Below are positions 17,541 through 26,620 of a stretch of 64,000 nt of DNA, piece after piece. Each line of letters opens with the position of its first letter. Position 1 is the stretch's first letter. Below the pieces are notes generated by a model, which saw only the letters and a program-made list of their open reading frames with translations, was not told the DNA's origin and searched no databases. Position numbers and translations under genes: made by a program. This DNA is from Streptomyces caeruleatus (lineage in GTDB: Bacteria; Actinomycetota; Actinomycetes; Streptomycetales; Streptomycetaceae), in the NCBI RefSeq assembly GCF_001514235.1, contig NZ_KQ948947.1, positions 1 through 64,000 of the forward strand, written 5' to 3'.

Positions 17541-17624
17541 GGCTGGTCGCGCAGTTCCCCGCGCCCCTTAAAAGGGGCGTGCAGGCAACGCCCTCAAGGG
17601 GCGCGGGGAACTGCGCGACCAGCC
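17541..17624. terminator. Long 29-bp perfect inverted repeat, bidirectional terminator
   Basis: The left arm starts GGCTGGTCGCGCAGTTCCCC (17541-17569). The right arm (17596-17624) is its exact complement, ending CTGCGCGACCAGCC. A smaller internal hairpin CCCCTTAAAAGGGG sits at its centre. It lies in the gap between the convergent ABC gene (stop 17523) and sigma factor gene (stop 17647), which fits a bidirectional terminator. Related arms recur at 12112, 26433 and (partly) 23769 and 30998. Confidence 0.8.
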
Positions 17625-17646
17625 CCCACCGGGCCCGCACCCGGCG

Positions 17647-18999
17647 TCAGTCCAGATAACCCCTCAGCTGATCCGCAAAGGCATGGTCCCGCAGCTTGTT
17701 CAGCGTCTTGGACTCGATCTGCCGGATCCGTTCCCGCGTCACGCCGAAGATCCGGCCTATCTCCTCCAGCGTGCGCGGACGCCCGTCCGCCAGCCCGTAC
17801 CGCAGCTGGACCACCTTGCGTTCGCGTTCGCCGAGGGTGGAGAGGACCGCCTCCAGGTGCTCCCTGAGCAGCAGGAACGCCGCCGACTCGACCGGCGATG
17901 TCGCGTCGCCGTCCTCGATGAGGTCGCCGAGGGCGACGTCGTCCTCCTCGCCCACGGGCGCGTGCAGCGACACCGGTTCCTGGGCGAGCCGCAGGACCTC
18001 GCTGACCCGCTCGGGCGGCAGGTCGAGGTGGGCGGCCACCTCCTCCGGCGTCGGCTCGTAGCCGCGTTCCTGGAGCATGCGGCGCTGGACGCGAACCACC
18101 CGGTTGATCAACTCGACGACGTGCACCGGCACCCGGATGGTGCGGGCCTGGTCGGCGAGGGCGCGGGACATGGCCTGGCGGATCCACCAGGTGGCGTACG
18201 TCGAGAACTTGTAGCCGCGGGCGTAGTCGAACTTCTCGACGGCCCGGATCAGGCCGAGGTTCCCCTCCTGGACGAGGTCGAGCATGGTCAGGCCGCGGCC
18301 GACGTACCGCTTCGCCACCGAGACCACCAGGCGCAGGTTCGCCTCGATCAGGCGCCGCTTGGCCATCCGGCCCATCACGACCAGCCGGTCCAGGTCGAGG
18401 GCGAGGCGGCTCTCCAGGTCGGGCGTGCTGCTCAGCTTCTCCTCGGCGAACAGGCCGGCCTCGACACGGCGGGCGAGTTCGACCTCCTCGGCCGCGGTGA
18501 GCAGCGGGATACGGCCGATCTCCCGCAGGTACTGGCGGAACAGGTCGGAGGAGGGGCCGCTGGTGTCGGCGGCTCGGGCGCGGGCCGGCACCGGTGCTTC
18601 GACCGGCTCGGCGGCACCGGCGGCATCGGCGGCCAGGGCGTCGGCGGGCGGTTCCGCCGGCTCGGGCGAGGCCTCCGGCCCCGCCTCCGGGTGGTGCGCG
18701 ACACGGCTCTGCGGCGGCACCGCGACGAGAACGTCGGTCTCCGCGTCCGGCTCCGTGCCATCGGTACTGGCGTCGGTCTGGCTGCGGGTCTGGGTCTGCA
18801 CGGGGGCGACCTCCAGGATGATCGCTGCCGAGGCGTACGGCAGCGCTGCTTCGAGGGCGGAGTCGGCGGCCTCGCCGCTGTCCGTCCCGTACGCGATGAG
18901 CGGAACCGCGGGGGTGTGGGACCCGTGGGGAACGGGTCGGCCGCGCTCCGAGGACTCAGGCACCGGAACCCAGTGTGGAGTACGACACATCGCCGCCAC
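17647..18999 (-). CDS. hrdA: Principal-like RNA polymerase sigma factor (HrdA type)
   Basis: The product has about 450 residues. The first ~140 are a poorly conserved Ala/Pro/Glu-rich extension. Region 1.2 begins at DLFRQYLREIGRIPLLTAAE, region 2 includes RLVVSVAKRYVGRGLTMLDL and the -10 recognition stretch YKFSTYATWWIRQAM, and region 3 follows (RTIRVPVHVVELINR). Region 4 ends with LEEIGRIFGVTRERIRQIES, the -35 recognition helix. It is a group 1/2 sigma-70. The symbol follows from the adjacent dnaG, the arrangement known for hrdA in S. coelicolor. The start is GTG 18999 or ATG 18990. Confidence 0.85.
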   Translation of the reverse strand: MAAMCRTPHWVPVPESSERGRPVPHGSHTPAVPLIAYGTDSGEAADSALEAALPYASAAIILEVAPVQTQTRSQTDASTDGTEPDAETDVLVAVPPQSRVAHHPEAGPEASPEPAEPPADALAADAAGAAEPVEAPVPARARAADTSGPSSDLFRQYLREIGRIPLLTAAEEVELARRVEAGLFAEEKLSSTPDLESRLALDLDRLVVMGRMAKRRLIEANLRLVVSVAKRYVGRGLTMLDLVQEGNLGLIRAVEKFDYARGYKFSTYATWWIRQAMSRALADQARTIRVPVHVVELINRVVRVQRRMLQERGYEPTPEEVAAHLDLPPERVSEVLRLAQEPVSLHAPVGEEDDVALGDLIEDGDATSPVESAAFLLLREHLEAVLSTLGERERKVVQLRYGLADGRPRTLEEIGRIFGVTRERIRQIESKTLNKLRDHAFADQLRGYLD

Positions 19000-19044
19000 G
19001 AGGGGCGTGCGGTGACTTTTTGCGTCCGGTCCGTGACCGCCTGC

Positions 19045-20949
19045 TCAGAGGGCGGCCGCGCCCTGCCCCCGCAATGCCTGGTCGTACTGCTGCAACACCC
19101 ACAGCTCGTTCTGCACGGCGGCAAGTTGGGCGGGGTCGCCGCCCGCGCCCAGCCGGGTCAGCTGGCTCTGGATGTCACGGACCCGGCGCTCGACGGCGCG
19201 CCGGCGCACGGTGACGAGCTGCTCGCCGGCGTAGTTCTCGTCGACCGTCCTGCGCATGATCGCCTCGACCGCGAGCTCCGTGACCATCGCGCGGACCTGG
19301 TCGTCGGGTGCGGCGTCCCGGACGCGGACCAGGTACTCCTGCGCGTCCTGGATGCCGTACTCGGCGCCGCCCGCGTCCATGATCGCCTGGCGTACGGCGG
19401 CGTAGGGCGCCGCGGTGAACTCGTCGATGCCGTACGCGTCGAACGCCGGGGAGACCAACTCGGGGCGCTGGAGGGCGAGTTTGAGGAGCTCGCGTTCGGT
19501 GGCGTAGACGGGGTTGCGCAGGGTCAGGGCGGGGCCGGAGGTGCGGGGCGCGGGGGCGGCGTCGTACGGCTGGTGTGCGTCGCGGGAGGTCGGCCCCGGG
19601 CCGCGGCCGCCCCGGTCCCTCGCCCAACGCGCCAGCTGAGCCACCCGCTTGACCACGAACTGGGTGTCCAGGATGCCGAGCATGCCCGCGAGCTGGACGG
19701 CGACCTCGTGCTGGGCTCCGCTGTTCTTGATGCGGGCGACGATCGGGGCCGCCTCGTCCAGCGCGGAGGCGCGGCCCGCCGGGGTGTCCAGGTCGTAGCG
19801 ACTGACGATCTGGCGGAGCGCGAACTCGAAGAGCGGGGTGCGCGGCTCGGCCAGGTCGGCGACCGCCTCATCCCCCTTCGCCAGCCGCAGTTCGCAGGGG
19901 TCCATGCCGTCCGGCGCGATGGCGATGTATGTCTCGGCGGCGAACTTCTGGTCGTCCTCGAAGGCGCGCAGGGCCGCCTTCTGGCCCGCCGCGTCGCCGT
20001 CGAAGGTGAAGATGACGCGGGCCGAGCCGTTGTCCATCAGCAGTCGGCGCAGGATCCGGATGTGCTCGCCGCCGAAGGCCGTGCCGCAGGTCGCGATGGC
20101 CGTGGTGACGCCGGCGAGGTGGCAGGCCATGACGTCGGTGTAGCCCTCGACGACGACGGCCCGGCTGGCCTTGGCGATGTGCTGCTTCGCGAGGTCGATG
20201 CCGTACAGGACCTGGGACTTCTTGTAGATCGCCGTGTCGGGGGTGTTCAGGTACTTCGGCCCGTTGTCCGCCTCGTACAGCTTGCGGGCGCCGAAGCCGA
20301 CCACGTCGCCGCCGATGTCGCGGATCGGCCACATGAGCCGGCCCCGGAAGCGGTCGATGGGGCCGCGGCGGCCCTCCTGCGCCAGGCCGGACAGGAGGAT
20401 CTCCTTGTCGGTGAAGCCCTTGCCGCGCAGGAATCGGGTGAGGTGGTCCCAGCCTTGGGGGCTGTAGCCGACGCCGAAGTGCACGGCGGCGGCCTGGTCG
20501 AAGCCGCGCTCGGCGAGGAAGATCCGGCCGGTGTCGGCCTCGGGGCTGGTCGCCAGCTGCTCGGCGTACCACTCGGCGGCGATCTTGTGGGCCTCGACCA
20601 GGCGGATGCGCTCGCCGCGCTGGTGGGAGGGGTTGTACCCACCCTCCTCGTAACGCAGGGTGATGCCGGCCTGGGCGGCGAGGCGCTCGACCGCCTCGGA
20701 GAAGGTGAGGTGGTCGACCTTCATCACGAACGTGATGGTGTCGCCGCCCTCCTGGCAGCCGAAGCAGTGGAAGAGTCCCTTGCTCGGGCTGACCTGGAAG
20801 GACGGCGACTTCTCGTCATGGAAGGGGCACAGCCCCTTGAGGTTCCCGCCACCCGCGTTACGCAGCTGGAGGTACTCGGACACCACGGCGTCGATCGGGA
20901 CCGCGTCCCGTACCGCCTTCACGTCCTCGTCGTTGATCCGTCCTGCCAC
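19045..20949 (-). CDS. dnaG: DNA primase DnaG
   Basis: The product has 634 residues from GTG 20949. The N-terminal CHC2 zinc finger reads LCPFHDEKSPSF...GLFHCFGC. The catalytic core includes the TOPRIM acidic motifs VVVEGYTDVMA and FTFDGDAAGQKAA. The C-terminal helicase-binding domain ends in the region LTLRNPVYATERELLKLALQ onward. It synthesises RNA primers for replication forks. It lies just upstream of the sigma gene on the same strand, 45 bases apart, and may be co-transcribed with it, as in the dnaG-rpoD pairing of other bacteria. Confidence 0.97.
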   Translation of the reverse strand: MAGRINDEDVKAVRDAVPIDAVVSEYLQLRNAGGGNLKGLCPFHDEKSPSFQVSPSKGLFHCFGCQEGGDTITFVMKVDHLTFSEAVERLAAQAGITLRYEEGGYNPSHQRGERIRLVEAHKIAAEWYAEQLATSPEADTGRIFLAERGFDQAAAVHFGVGYSPQGWDHLTRFLRGKGFTDKEILLSGLAQEGRRGPIDRFRGRLMWPIRDIGGDVVGFGARKLYEADNGPKYLNTPDTAIYKKSQVLYGIDLAKQHIAKASRAVVVEGYTDVMACHLAGVTTAIATCGTAFGGEHIRILRRLLMDNGSARVIFTFDGDAAGQKAALRAFEDDQKFAAETYIAIAPDGMDPCELRLAKGDEAVADLAEPRTPLFEFALRQIVSRYDLDTPAGRASALDEAAPIVARIKNSGAQHEVAVQLAGMLGILDTQFVVKRVAQLARWARDRGGRGPGPTSRDAHQPYDAAPAPRTSGPALTLRNPVYATERELLKLALQRPELVSPAFDAYGIDEFTAAPYAAVRQAIMDAGGAEYGIQDAQEYLVRVRDAAPDDQVRAMVTELAVEAIMRRTVDENYAGEQLVTVRRRAVERRVRDIQSQLTRLGAGGDPAQLAAVQNELWVLQQYDQALRGQGAAAL

Positions 20950-20999
20950 GCGTGAATTCTACGGGGGGCCAGTGACATGTCCGCCCGAGCAGCAGACGC

Positions 21000-22265
21000 C
21001 TAGGCGATCAGCCCCTCCAGCGCGACGTGGGGATCCGCCAGGGCCTCCGTGTCCACCCGCGCCCCGGACCGGATCAGCCGCTGGATCGGGTCTGTGACGT
21101 CCCACACGTTCACGTTCATCCCCGCCAGCACCCGTCCGTCCTTCAGCCAGAACGCGATGAACTCCCGCTTCCCCGCGTCCCCCCGGATCACCACCTCGTC
21201 GTAGGACCCGGCGGGCGCCCATCCGCTGTACTCCATCCCCAGGTCGTACTGGTCGGAGAAGAAATACGGCACCCGGTCGTAGGTGACGCCCTGCCCGAGC
21301 ATCGCCCGCGCCGCCGCCGGCCCCCCGTTCAGCGCGTTGGCCCAGTGCTCCACCCGCAGCCGGGTGTCGAAGAGGGCGTGCGGGAAGGAGGCGACGTCGC
21401 CGGCGGCATAGATGTCGGGGTCGGAGGTGCGCAGCTGTTCGTCCACGACCACGCCGCCGCCGTGCGCGCGGTCGGCGATCTCCAGCCCCGCCGCTTCCGC
21501 CAGCCCCGTACGGGGAGCGGCGCCGATCGCCGCGAGGACGTCGTGCGCGGGGTGCTCCTCGCCGTCGTCGGTGCGCGCGGCCAGCACCATGCCGTCCTGG
21601 CCGACGATCTCCGTCAGCCGCCGCCCGAAGTGGAACCGCACCCCGTGCTCGCGGTGCAGCTCGGCGAAGAGACCGCCCAGCTCGGGGCCCAGCACTCCGT
21701 GCAGCGGGGTCGGGTTGTGCTCGATGACGGTGACCTCGGCGCCGTACTCCCGGGCCGCCGCCGCGACCTCCAGGCCGATCCAGCCTGCGCCGGCGATCAC
21801 GATGTGCCCGTTGTCCCGGCCGAGGGAGGCGAGGACGCCCTTGAGGCGCTCGGCGTGCGCGAGGCGGCGCAGGTGGTGGACGCCGGCCAGGTCGGTGCCC
21901 GGGATGTCCAGGCGGCGCGGCTCGGCGCCCGTGGCCAGCAGGAGCTTGTCGTAGTGGACGACGGTGCCGTCCTCGCCGAAGCGCACCGTCTTCGCCGTAC
22001 GGTCGATCGCGTCGACGGTCTGGCCGAGGTGCAGCTCGATGTCGTTGCGCGCGTACCAGGCGGGTTCGTGCACGAAGACGCTGTCGCGCTCCTCCTTGCC
22101 GAGGAGGTAGCCCTTGGACAGCGGCGGTCGTTCGTACGGGTGGTCGCGCTCGTCGCAGATCAGTATCACCCGCCCGGTGAAGCCCTCCGCGCGAAGGGTC
22201 TCGGCCGCCTTCGCGCCGGCGAGTCCTCCTCCGACGATGACGAATGTCTGATCCGCGTCGACCAC
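21000..22265 (-). CDS. FAD-dependent pyridine nucleotide-disulfide oxidoreductase (ferredoxin-reductase-like)
   Basis: The product has 421 residues; GTG at 22265 is preceded by GAGGAGG at six bases. The N-terminal FAD loop is FVIVGGGLAGAKAAETLRAE, the NAD(P) loop is IVIAGAGWIGLEVAAAARE, and YAAGDVASFPH binds the FAD ribityl. The C-terminal reductase domain ends LADPHVALEGLIA. It resembles ferredoxin/rubredoxin reductases that feed monooxygenases or P450s. No obvious redox partner is adjacent; the next gene upstream is dgt. Confidence 0.88.
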   Translation of the reverse strand: MVDADQTFVIVGGGLAGAKAAETLRAEGFTGRVILICDERDHPYERPPLSKGYLLGKEERDSVFVHEPAWYARNDIELHLGQTVDAIDRTAKTVRFGEDGTVVHYDKLLLATGAEPRRLDIPGTDLAGVHHLRRLAHAERLKGVLASLGRDNGHIVIAGAGWIGLEVAAAAREYGAEVTVIEHNPTPLHGVLGPELGGLFAELHREHGVRFHFGRRLTEIVGQDGMVLAARTDDGEEHPAHDVLAAIGAAPRTGLAEAAGLEIADRAHGGGVVVDEQLRTSDPDIYAAGDVASFPHALFDTRLRVEHWANALNGGPAAARAMLGQGVTYDRVPYFFSDQYDLGMEYSGWAPAGSYDEVVIRGDAGKREFIAFWLKDGRVLAGMNVNVWDVTDPIQRLIRSGARVDTEALADPHVALEGLIA

Positions 22266-22419
22266 TTGATGCCTCCTCGTCAGGTGCCGCCACATGAGCG
22301 TCCCGCACGCAGCGTGATGCGGGAAGAGGGGGTGACCCGATCAGGCCACGCAGGGTCACTTTCGAGTGCCCGTTCGCCTCTTGGGCCTCACCCGTCCCGC
22401 GCGGGTGAGCGCCCGCGCC

Positions 22420-23673
22420 TCACGCTGCGCGCGTGAGCCGCGCGTGCAGGGAGCGTGCCGACGCGTCCGTCAGGGAAGCGATCTGGTCGACGATCACGCG
22501 CTTGCGGGCACGGTCGTCGGCCGCCGTGTCGAACAGGGCCCGGAACTGCGGGTCCAGCCCCTCGGGCGCGCGGGCGGTGAGCGCTTCGGCGAGTTCGGCC
22601 ACGACGATCCGCTGGTCGGCGCGGAGCCGCTCCTGCTCGGCGCGCTGCATGACGTACCGGTCGGCGACGGCCTTGAGGACCGCGCACTCCAGGCGGGTCT
22701 CGTGGGGTACGACGAGTTCGGCGCCGTAGCGGGAGAGCCGTCCGTCGCCGTACGCCGCGCGCGTGGCGCTCTCGGCGGCCAGGCAGAAACGGCCGATGAG
22801 CTGGCTGGTGGCGTCCTTGAGGCGGGCCTGGGCGACGGCCGAACCGTCGTAGCCGTGCGGCCACCACGGTTCTTCCTGGAGTCGGTCGAGGGCGGCGGAC
22901 AGGTCCGCCGGGTCGGTGTCCTCGGGGACGTACCGGCCGATGGCGACCTGGAAGACCGCCTGGCGTTCCGGCTCGGCGTGCAGGCAGTTGGGGTCGATGT
23001 GGCCGGCGTGCAGGCCGTCCTCGACGTCGTGCACGGAGTACGCCACGTCGTCGGACCAGTCCATGACCTGGGCCTCGAAGGTGGTGCGGGTGCCGGGGGC
23101 GTCCTTGCGGACCCAGTCGAAGACGGGGCGGTCGTCCTCGTAGACGCCGAACTTCGGGGAGTTCGGGGCGGTGGGGTGGGCGCCGCGTGGCCAGGGGTAC
23201 TTGGTGGCGGCGTCGAGGGTGGCGCGGGTGAGGTTGAGGCCGACGGAGCCCTCCGGGGTGAACCGTTTGGGTTCGATGCGGGTGAGGAGTCTCAGGGACT
23301 GGGCGTTGCCCTCGAAGCCGCCGCAGTCCTCGGCGAATTCGTTCAGGGCGACTTCGCCGTTGTGGCCGAAGGGGGGGTGGCCGAGGTCGTGGGAGAGGCA
23401 GGCGGCCTCCACCAGGTCGGGGTCGCAGCCGAGGGCTGCGCCGAGCTCTCGGCCGACCTGGGCGCACTCCAGGGAGTGGGTGAGGCGGGTGCGGGGGCTG
23501 GGGTCCCAGGCGTGGCTGTGGGTTCCTGGGGTGACGACTTGGGTCTTGCCTGCGAGGCGGCGGAGGGCTGCGCTGTGCAGTACGCGGGCGCGGTCGCGTT
23601 GGAAGGCCGTGCGGCCTGGGCGTTTGTCGGGTTCGGGGGCCCAGCGTTCGACTGCCGACTCGTCGTAGTACAT
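22420..23673 (-). CDS. dgt: Deoxyguanosinetriphosphate triphosphohydrolase-like HD protein
   Basis: The product has 417 residues from ATG 23673 (MYYDESAVERWAPEP). The HD metal site is AACLSHDLGHPPFGHNGE. Family motifs are also present: RRLAGKTQV, TRLTHSLECAQ and DWSDDVAYSVHDVEDG. It hydrolyses dNTPs to the deoxynucleoside and triphosphate. The actinobacterial branch is often encoded near dnaG, as here, which suits a role in dNTP balance during replication. Confidence 0.93.
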   Translation of the reverse strand: MYYDESAVERWAPEPDKRPGRTAFQRDRARVLHSAALRRLAGKTQVVTPGTHSHAWDPSPRTRLTHSLECAQVGRELGAALGCDPDLVEAACLSHDLGHPPFGHNGEVALNEFAEDCGGFEGNAQSLRLLTRIEPKRFTPEGSVGLNLTRATLDAATKYPWPRGAHPTAPNSPKFGVYEDDRPVFDWVRKDAPGTRTTFEAQVMDWSDDVAYSVHDVEDGLHAGHIDPNCLHAEPERQAVFQVAIGRYVPEDTDPADLSAALDRLQEEPWWPHGYDGSAVAQARLKDATSQLIGRFCLAAESATRAAYGDGRLSRYGAELVVPHETRLECAVLKAVADRYVMQRAEQERLRADQRIVVAELAEALTARAPEGLDPQFRALFDTAADDRARKRVIVDQIASLTDASARSLHARLTRAA

Positions 23674-23768
23674 GCACCGACAGTACGGGCAGACACTGAC
23701 AAACGGAGGGCTGTGTTGCGCCTAGTCGTCTGCCGGGTGTTGTTCGTTTGCGGGTGCGGGTTGTGTGT

Positions 23769-23822
23769 GGCTGGTCGCGCCCACGCGGCGGAGCCGCACA
23801 TCGAAACAGCCCCGCGCCCCTG
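23769..23822. repeat. Dispersed intergenic repeat, second type
   Basis: GGCTGGTCGCGCCCACGCGG and on to AGCCCCGCGCCCCT matches the copy at 30999-31054 nearly base for base, differing at three or four positions. It contains the small hairpin GCGGCGGAGCCGC. It lies between dgt and the chelatase gene. Confidence 0.7.
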
Positions 23823-23846
23823 AGGGACGTCTCCATCCCCGGCGGA

Positions 23847-24719
23847 TTAAGCCGACGCCAGTTCCTGTGCTGTCGTGACCCGCGTGTTCAGCATCTGGTC
23901 GTAGCGGTGGAGGAGGAGGCGGGCCATCGCGGGGTGGGTGCCCAGGGGGGCCGAGGCTATCCAGGGGGCCGCTTCCGCGGACTCCGTCGCGAAGCGGCCC
24001 GGGGCCGTGAAGTAGGAGGCGATGGCGACCCGCGTACGGCCTCGGGCCGACAACGACTTCAGGGCGTCCTCCACCGTCGGGGCCGCCGTCGTCGCGTAGG
24101 CCGGGATGACCGGGACGCCGAGGCGGTTGGCGAGGAGGTGGGCCGTGTGGGCGGTGTCGAGTTTCGACTCGGGGTCGCGGGAGCCGGCGGCGGCCAGGAC
24201 CACGGCGGTCCTGCGGCGGGTGGGCTCGTCCATGCGGGTGCGCCAGCCGGCCTCCACCAGGCGGGCGTACAGGGCCTCGACCAGGAGGGGGTGCGGGCCG
24301 AGGGCGCCGGCCACGCGTGCGCGTACCCGGGATTCGGCGGCCATCTCGGGGATGTCGCGCTTGATGTGGTAGCCGCGGCTCAGCAGGAGCGGGACGAGGA
24401 TCGCCTCCTGGTCGCCGAGGGAGGCCAGGGTGTCCGGGAGCAGGGGCTCGTTCAGCTCGATGTGGCCGAGGTGGACCGGCAGGCCGGGGCGCTGGGCGCG
24501 GACCTTGTCGAGGAGGGCGCGTACGGTGCTCAGGGCGCGCGGGTCGCGGCTGCCGTGGGCCACGACGACGAGCGCGGGCGCGTCGGGGCGCCGCCTGCCG
24601 TCGAGCGAGACGAGGCTGAGCTGGCTGGCGAGCTGGCTGCTGATCCGGTTCATGAGGTGCGCCGTACTGTCGAGGTGGGCGGTCGTGGACTCGTCGTGAA
24701 GAGGGTTCGACGCCGTCAT
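23847..24719 (-). CDS. Sirohydrochlorin chelatase (CbiX/SirB-like)
   Basis: The product has 290 residues. It is a tandem CbiX repeat: the first half carries VVVAHGSRDPRA with the catalytic His and ends with VPLLLSRGYHIKRDIP, where the second catalytic His lies. The second half starts VVLAAAGSRDPES and ends VAIASYFTAPGRF with no His in the equivalent site. It inserts Fe2+ (or Co2+) into sirohydrochlorin. Siroheme is required by the NirB nitrite reductase encoded 11 kb away, and nitrate reductase lies 2 kb away, so a role in nitrate assimilation is likely. Confidence 0.88.
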   Translation of the reverse strand: MTASNPLHDESTTAHLDSTAHLMNRISSQLASQLSLVSLDGRRRPDAPALVVVAHGSRDPRALSTVRALLDKVRAQRPGLPVHLGHIELNEPLLPDTLASLGDQEAILVPLLLSRGYHIKRDIPEMAAESRVRARVAGALGPHPLLVEALYARLVEAGWRTRMDEPTRRRTAVVLAAAGSRDPESKLDTAHTAHLLANRLGVPVIPAYATTAAPTVEDALKSLSARGRTRVAIASYFTAPGRFATESAEAAPWIASAPLGTHPAMARLLLHRYDQMLNTRVTTAQELASA

Positions 24720-24944
24720 GAACCGATGGTGGCGGCGGGACGTTGCCTTCCCGTTTCGCGGGAATGACGGGTTCTTACACCGGGTTCACGATGCGGGACG
24801 GGCACCGTGTGAGGGTACGTGACCTGCGGATTCGGCGAACGTAGTGAAGCTGATCACGTCACGGGCGGTGAACCGCGGGGGCCGGTGGGACGTCCCTGAC
24901 TGTCGAGAACGGGCCGTGAGCCGACCGGGGGAGGGACCATTCCG

Positions 24945-25631
24945 ATGCGCCGACCGAAGCTGCCTCGACCACGTCTGCCGCGCACGCGCACGGGGCAGCG
25001 GCGGCTGGTGCAGGCCGTGATGGCCGGGTGTGTGCTGGGGCTGCTTCCGGCCACCTGGATGTACCTCGTGACCGGTGACCGGCTGCGGACCGCGGCGGAC
25101 GTGCCGCGCACCGACGTCGCCGTCGTCTTCGGGGCCGGTCTGTGGGCCGGTGAGCCGTCGCCGTATCTCGCCCATCGGCTCGACGCGGCGGCGAAGTTGT
25201 ACCGCGAGGGCCGGATCAAGGTCGTCCTGGTCACCGGCGACAACAGCCGCAAGGACTATGACGAGCCCGACGCCATGCGTACGTATCTGACCCGGCACGG
25301 TGTGCCCGACTCGCGGATCGTCAGCGACTACGCCGGCTTCGACACCTGGGACTCCTGTGTCCGCGCCAAGAAGATCTTCGGCGTCGACGAGGCGGTGCTG
25401 ATCAGCCAGGGCTTCCACATCCGGCGGGCGGTCGCGCTGTGCCAGGAGGCGGGGGTGGCGTCGTACGGCGTCGGGGTCGACGCCAAGCACGACGCCACCT
25501 GGTACTACGGCGGGGCGCGGGAGATCTTCGCGGCCGGGAAGGCGGCCCTGGACGCCGTCTTCGAGCCCGGCCCCCGGTTCCTCGGGCCGCGGGAGACCGG
25601 GGTGGCGAACGCGTTGGCGGCGGAGCGGTAG
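24945..25631 (+). CDS. SanA/YdcF-like (DUF218) membrane protein
   Basis: The product has 228 residues; ATG 24945 follows GGGGGAGGGACC. One N-terminal membrane helix (LVQAVMAGCVLGLLPATWMY) anchors a DUF218 domain: DVAVVFGAGLWAGEPSPYLA, VLVTGDNS, GFDTWDSCVRAKKIF and VLISQGFHIRRAVALCQEAG. SanA-type proteins affect envelope integrity and vancomycin resistance in other bacteria; the biochemical activity is unknown. It is divergent from the chelatase gene. Confidence 0.88.
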   Translation: MRRPKLPRPRLPRTRTGQRRLVQAVMAGCVLGLLPATWMYLVTGDRLRTAADVPRTDVAVVFGAGLWAGEPSPYLAHRLDAAAKLYREGRIKVVLVTGDNSRKDYDEPDAMRTYLTRHGVPDSRIVSDYAGFDTWDSCVRAKKIFGVDEAVLISQGFHIRRAVALCQEAGVASYGVGVDAKHDATWYYGGAREIFAAGKAALDAVFEPGPRFLGPRETGVANALAAER

Positions 25632-25806
25632 AGGCGCCCGGCGGGAGCGGCGTATGCCTCGTGCGCGCGTTTTGTCGCGCGCACGCCAGCCAACCGCGTG
25701 AAGAACCCGGCGGACGCGTTCCGTAATCAGGCGGCCACTCATAGCGTCCATGGGTGTGCGGCGGCGGATCCGGCCGACCGCCGCGACCTGGGGGAAAGGA
25801 CAACTG

Positions 25807-26103
25807 ATGACTCGTCTTCGGTCCGTACTCGCCGTGGCCGCCGCGGCCATACTGATCAGCGCGGGCACCGCCGCCGGAACCGCCACCGCCGCCGACGACG
25901 CGCAGGCGAGGGAGCCGGGCTGCGCCCATGTCGTCGGCCAGGGCTACGGCTGGGCGGACATCTGGAACGAGTGCGATTACACGATCCGCGCGACCGTCGA
26001 GGTCGACGGTTTCGATCCGCCGTGCATCCAGATCGGTCCGGGTGCGGTCGGCAGGATCGGTCTGGAGCCGGGCGACGAGCCGTACTACGCCTACGAGTGC
26101 TGA
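25807..26103 (+). CDS. Secreted tendamistat-like (alpha-amylase-inhibitor fold) protein
   Basis: The product has 98 residues; ATG 25807 is preceded by GGGAAAGGACAACTG. A signal peptide of about 29 residues ends ATA-ADD. The mature ~65 residues contain four Cys with spacing 17/17/25 (CAHVVGQGYGW, NECDYTIRATV, PPCIQIGPGAV, YYAYEC). That matches the disulfide and beta-sandwich layout of tendamistat-type amylase inhibitors. The inhibitory triad WRY is not present: the first loop reads GWADIW. The fold assignment is by pattern, and activity against amylase is therefore doubtful. Confidence 0.65.
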   Translation: MTRLRSVLAVAAAAILISAGTAAGTATAADDAQAREPGCAHVVGQGYGWADIWNECDYTIRATVEVDGFDPPCIQIGPGAVGRIGLEPGDEPYYAYEC

Positions 26104-26570
26104 CTCGGAGGCGCAGCGGCCGAATCGGACGTACGGGTGCTGACCCAGGGGGCCCTCTGACCAGGGGCCGTCCCTGATCGGGCGGGAGTGGGGCCGTTGC
26201 CCTGCTCCCGCCCTCGGCATTCCGGCGACTCGGTCTCCGGTTCAGCGGCCGGTGAAACGCGGTGGGCGTGCTCGGCGGTCGGCGTACCGGTCGAGTTCGC
26301 CGTACGTGATCGTCGCGCCCCGGTGTTCGGCGGCGCGATGGAGGAGCGGCATGGTCGGAGAACCTCCTGACGGGCTGTTTCGAGATGCGGTATTTCGAAC
26401 GCCGTGCGGAGATAAGGACGCCAGAGGGCAACGCCCCTCTTTTAGGGGCGCGGGGAACTGCGCGACAAGCCACGACGGCGCCGCAGACGAACGACTGCAG
26501 AACCCAGCGGCGACTACAAGCGGAGCTCACTGCGGCCGGACGGCGACGGGGAGGTCACCGTCCCGGCCGC
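26104..26570. other. Long intergenic region with a repeat copy
   Basis: About 470 bases without a supported gene between the tendamistat-like gene and the nitrate reductase. At 26433-26471 it carries GCCCCT-CTTTT-AGGGGC followed by GCGGGGAACTGCGCGA, a shortened copy of the 17541 repeat. The remainder is unremarkable. Confidence 0.5.
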
Positions 26571-26608
26571 GTAACAGGGAGCCGCCGTGCGCGTAACACG
26601 CCGGAAGC
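26571..26608 (+). promoter_or_regulatory. GlnR-like box upstream of nitrate reductase
   Basis: GTAAC (26571), CCGCC (26582), GTAAC (26593) and GAAGC (26604) are each separated by exactly six bases, the GTnAC-n6-GAAAC-n6-GTnAC-n6-GAAAC pattern of Streptomyces GlnR sites. The two GTnAC elements are perfect, the last element is 4/5, and the second is poor. It ends 12 bases before the start codon. Nitrate reductase genes are known GlnR targets in S. coelicolor. Confidence 0.55.
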
Positions 26609-26620
26609 ACGCTGAACGGT

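Noticed and set aside
17683..20955. 1090-residue plus-strand open frame
   Set aside because: Antisense to hrdA and dnaG, both with clear domains. Its sequence is Arg/Gly/Val-rich shadow typical of high-GC DNA.
24753..24768. Possible GlnR half-site (GTTTC-n6-ATGAC) upstream of the chelatase
   Set aside because: Only one half of the expected four-element site is present; too weak to list as a feature.
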